DNA of 5,926 nt, from the NCBI GenBank assembly GCA_947177345.1, contig CAMWUB010000102.1, forward strand, positions 1 to 5,926, given 5' to 3'. The DNA comes from an uncultured Ruminococcus sp. (GTDB taxonomy: Bacteria; Bacillota; Clostridia; Oscillospirales; Ruminococcaceae). The notes below the pieces were generated by a model. That model saw nothing but the letters and a program-made list of their open reading frames with translations, did not search any database and was not told where the DNA came from. Made by a program: the position numbers and the translations under genes. This document shows, one piece after another, positions 5,768 through 5,926 of this stretch (positions within the stretch are counted from its first letter, which is position 1; each line of letters begins with the position of its first letter).

Positions 5768-5884
5768 TTATAAAACAACTGCTTTACCGTCAGGATATTC
5801 ACCGTCCCATGAACATGGAAAACGTCCGTTCTGATAGATAAGCATTAAAGCAGAAAAGAATCCGTCTTTTTTCAGTACTTGTTC
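5768..5884 (-). pseudogene. Short open frame upstream of the imm7-like gene, possible gene remnant
   Basis: On the minus strand a 38-codon frame ends in TAA at 5770-5768, 29 bases before the imm7-like start, and is bounded upstream by TGA (5887-5885). Its composition looks protein-like, with ALMLIYQNGRFPCSWDGEY followed by PDGKAVVL. It has no good start codon with a ribosome site; an internal ATG would give only 25 residues. An ATG at 5888 opens a neighbouring frame (MRTSTEK) that meets this one at a run of six A on the minus strand (5872-5867). Losing one A would join them. It may be the tail of a decayed gene or of a frameshifted immunity-cluster gene. I do not recognise it, and chance coding is possible. 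Confidence 0.35.
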
Positions 5885-5907
5885 TCATAGGAAAAATATG
5901 TTATAAT
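5879..5907 (+). promoter_or_regulatory. Extended -10 promoter reading out of the window
   Basis: TATAAT (5902-5907) is perfect and has TG one base upstream (5899-5900). The -35 position, 17 bases away, reads TTGTTC, a partial match typical of extended -10 promoters. Transcription would start near 5914 and run rightward out of the window. An ATG at 5914 (MKEE) would be nearly leaderless and lacks a ribosome site, so the real start is probably beyond the edge. Confidence 0.6.
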
Positions 5908-5926
5908 AGAAATATGAAAGAAGAAT

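Noticed and set aside
5765..5778. Inverted repeat TTGTT-ATAA-AACAA upstream of the imm7-like gene
   Set aside because: It has five AT-rich pairs with no T-tract on either strand; too weak to call a terminator or operator.
1..5926. Abundance of CCGGA and TCCGG words throughout
   Set aside because: Most copies are in-frame Pro-Glu or Ser-Gly type codon pairs reflecting codon preference; spacing is irregular and no repeat array is formed.

Overview
The window looks like chromosomal DNA of a low-GC member of the Bacillota, probably a Clostridia of Ruminococcus type. The clues are the AT-rich intergenic DNA, strong Shine-Dalgarno sites with GGTGAT-like ends, housekeeping-type TTGACA/TATAAT promoters, GTG and TTG starts, and frequent CCG-GAA codons. 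The lineage is inferred from style, not from a search.

Region 1 (3-362): the last 101 codons of an unrecognised acidic protein, closed by a rho-independent terminator. Region 2 (374-5257) is the core, a tightly packed NAD salvage locus on the + strand. In order it carries an NrtR-type Nudix/winged-helix regulator, nicotinamidase (pncA), a short divergent PRPP synthetase, a frameshifted gene for a small protein of unknown role, nicotinamide phosphoribosyltransferase (nadV, NAMPT family) and ammonia-dependent NAD synthetase (nadE). A strong extended -10 promoter precedes nrtR. A second, consensus-perfect promoter precedes nadE, with its -35 box built over the nadV stop codon. Region 3 (5258-5926): a bidirectional terminator separates nadE from a convergent minus-strand gene that I read as an Imm7-family immunity protein. 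Upstream of it lie a short possible gene remnant and an outward-facing promoter at the window edge.

The genes fit together metabolically. PncA converts nicotinamide to nicotinate. Prs makes PRPP, and NadV joins PRPP to nicotinamide to give NMN. NadE amidates nicotinate adenine dinucleotide to NAD. The first gene keeps a complete Nudix box. If it hydrolyses ADP-ribose, it would release ribose 5-phosphate, the Prs substrate, so three adjacent genes could rebuild NMN from the two products of NADase cleavage (ADP-ribose and nicotinamide). That cycle is an inference. The adenylyltransferase steps (NMN to NAD, nicotinate mononucleotide to NaAD) and nicotinate phosphoribosyltransferase are not in the window.

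The main oddities are the A6-tract frameshift between prs and nadV, the lack of a properly spaced canonical start for nrtR (AUU is the best placed codon), and dyad symmetries over the nrtR promoter that could be its operator.
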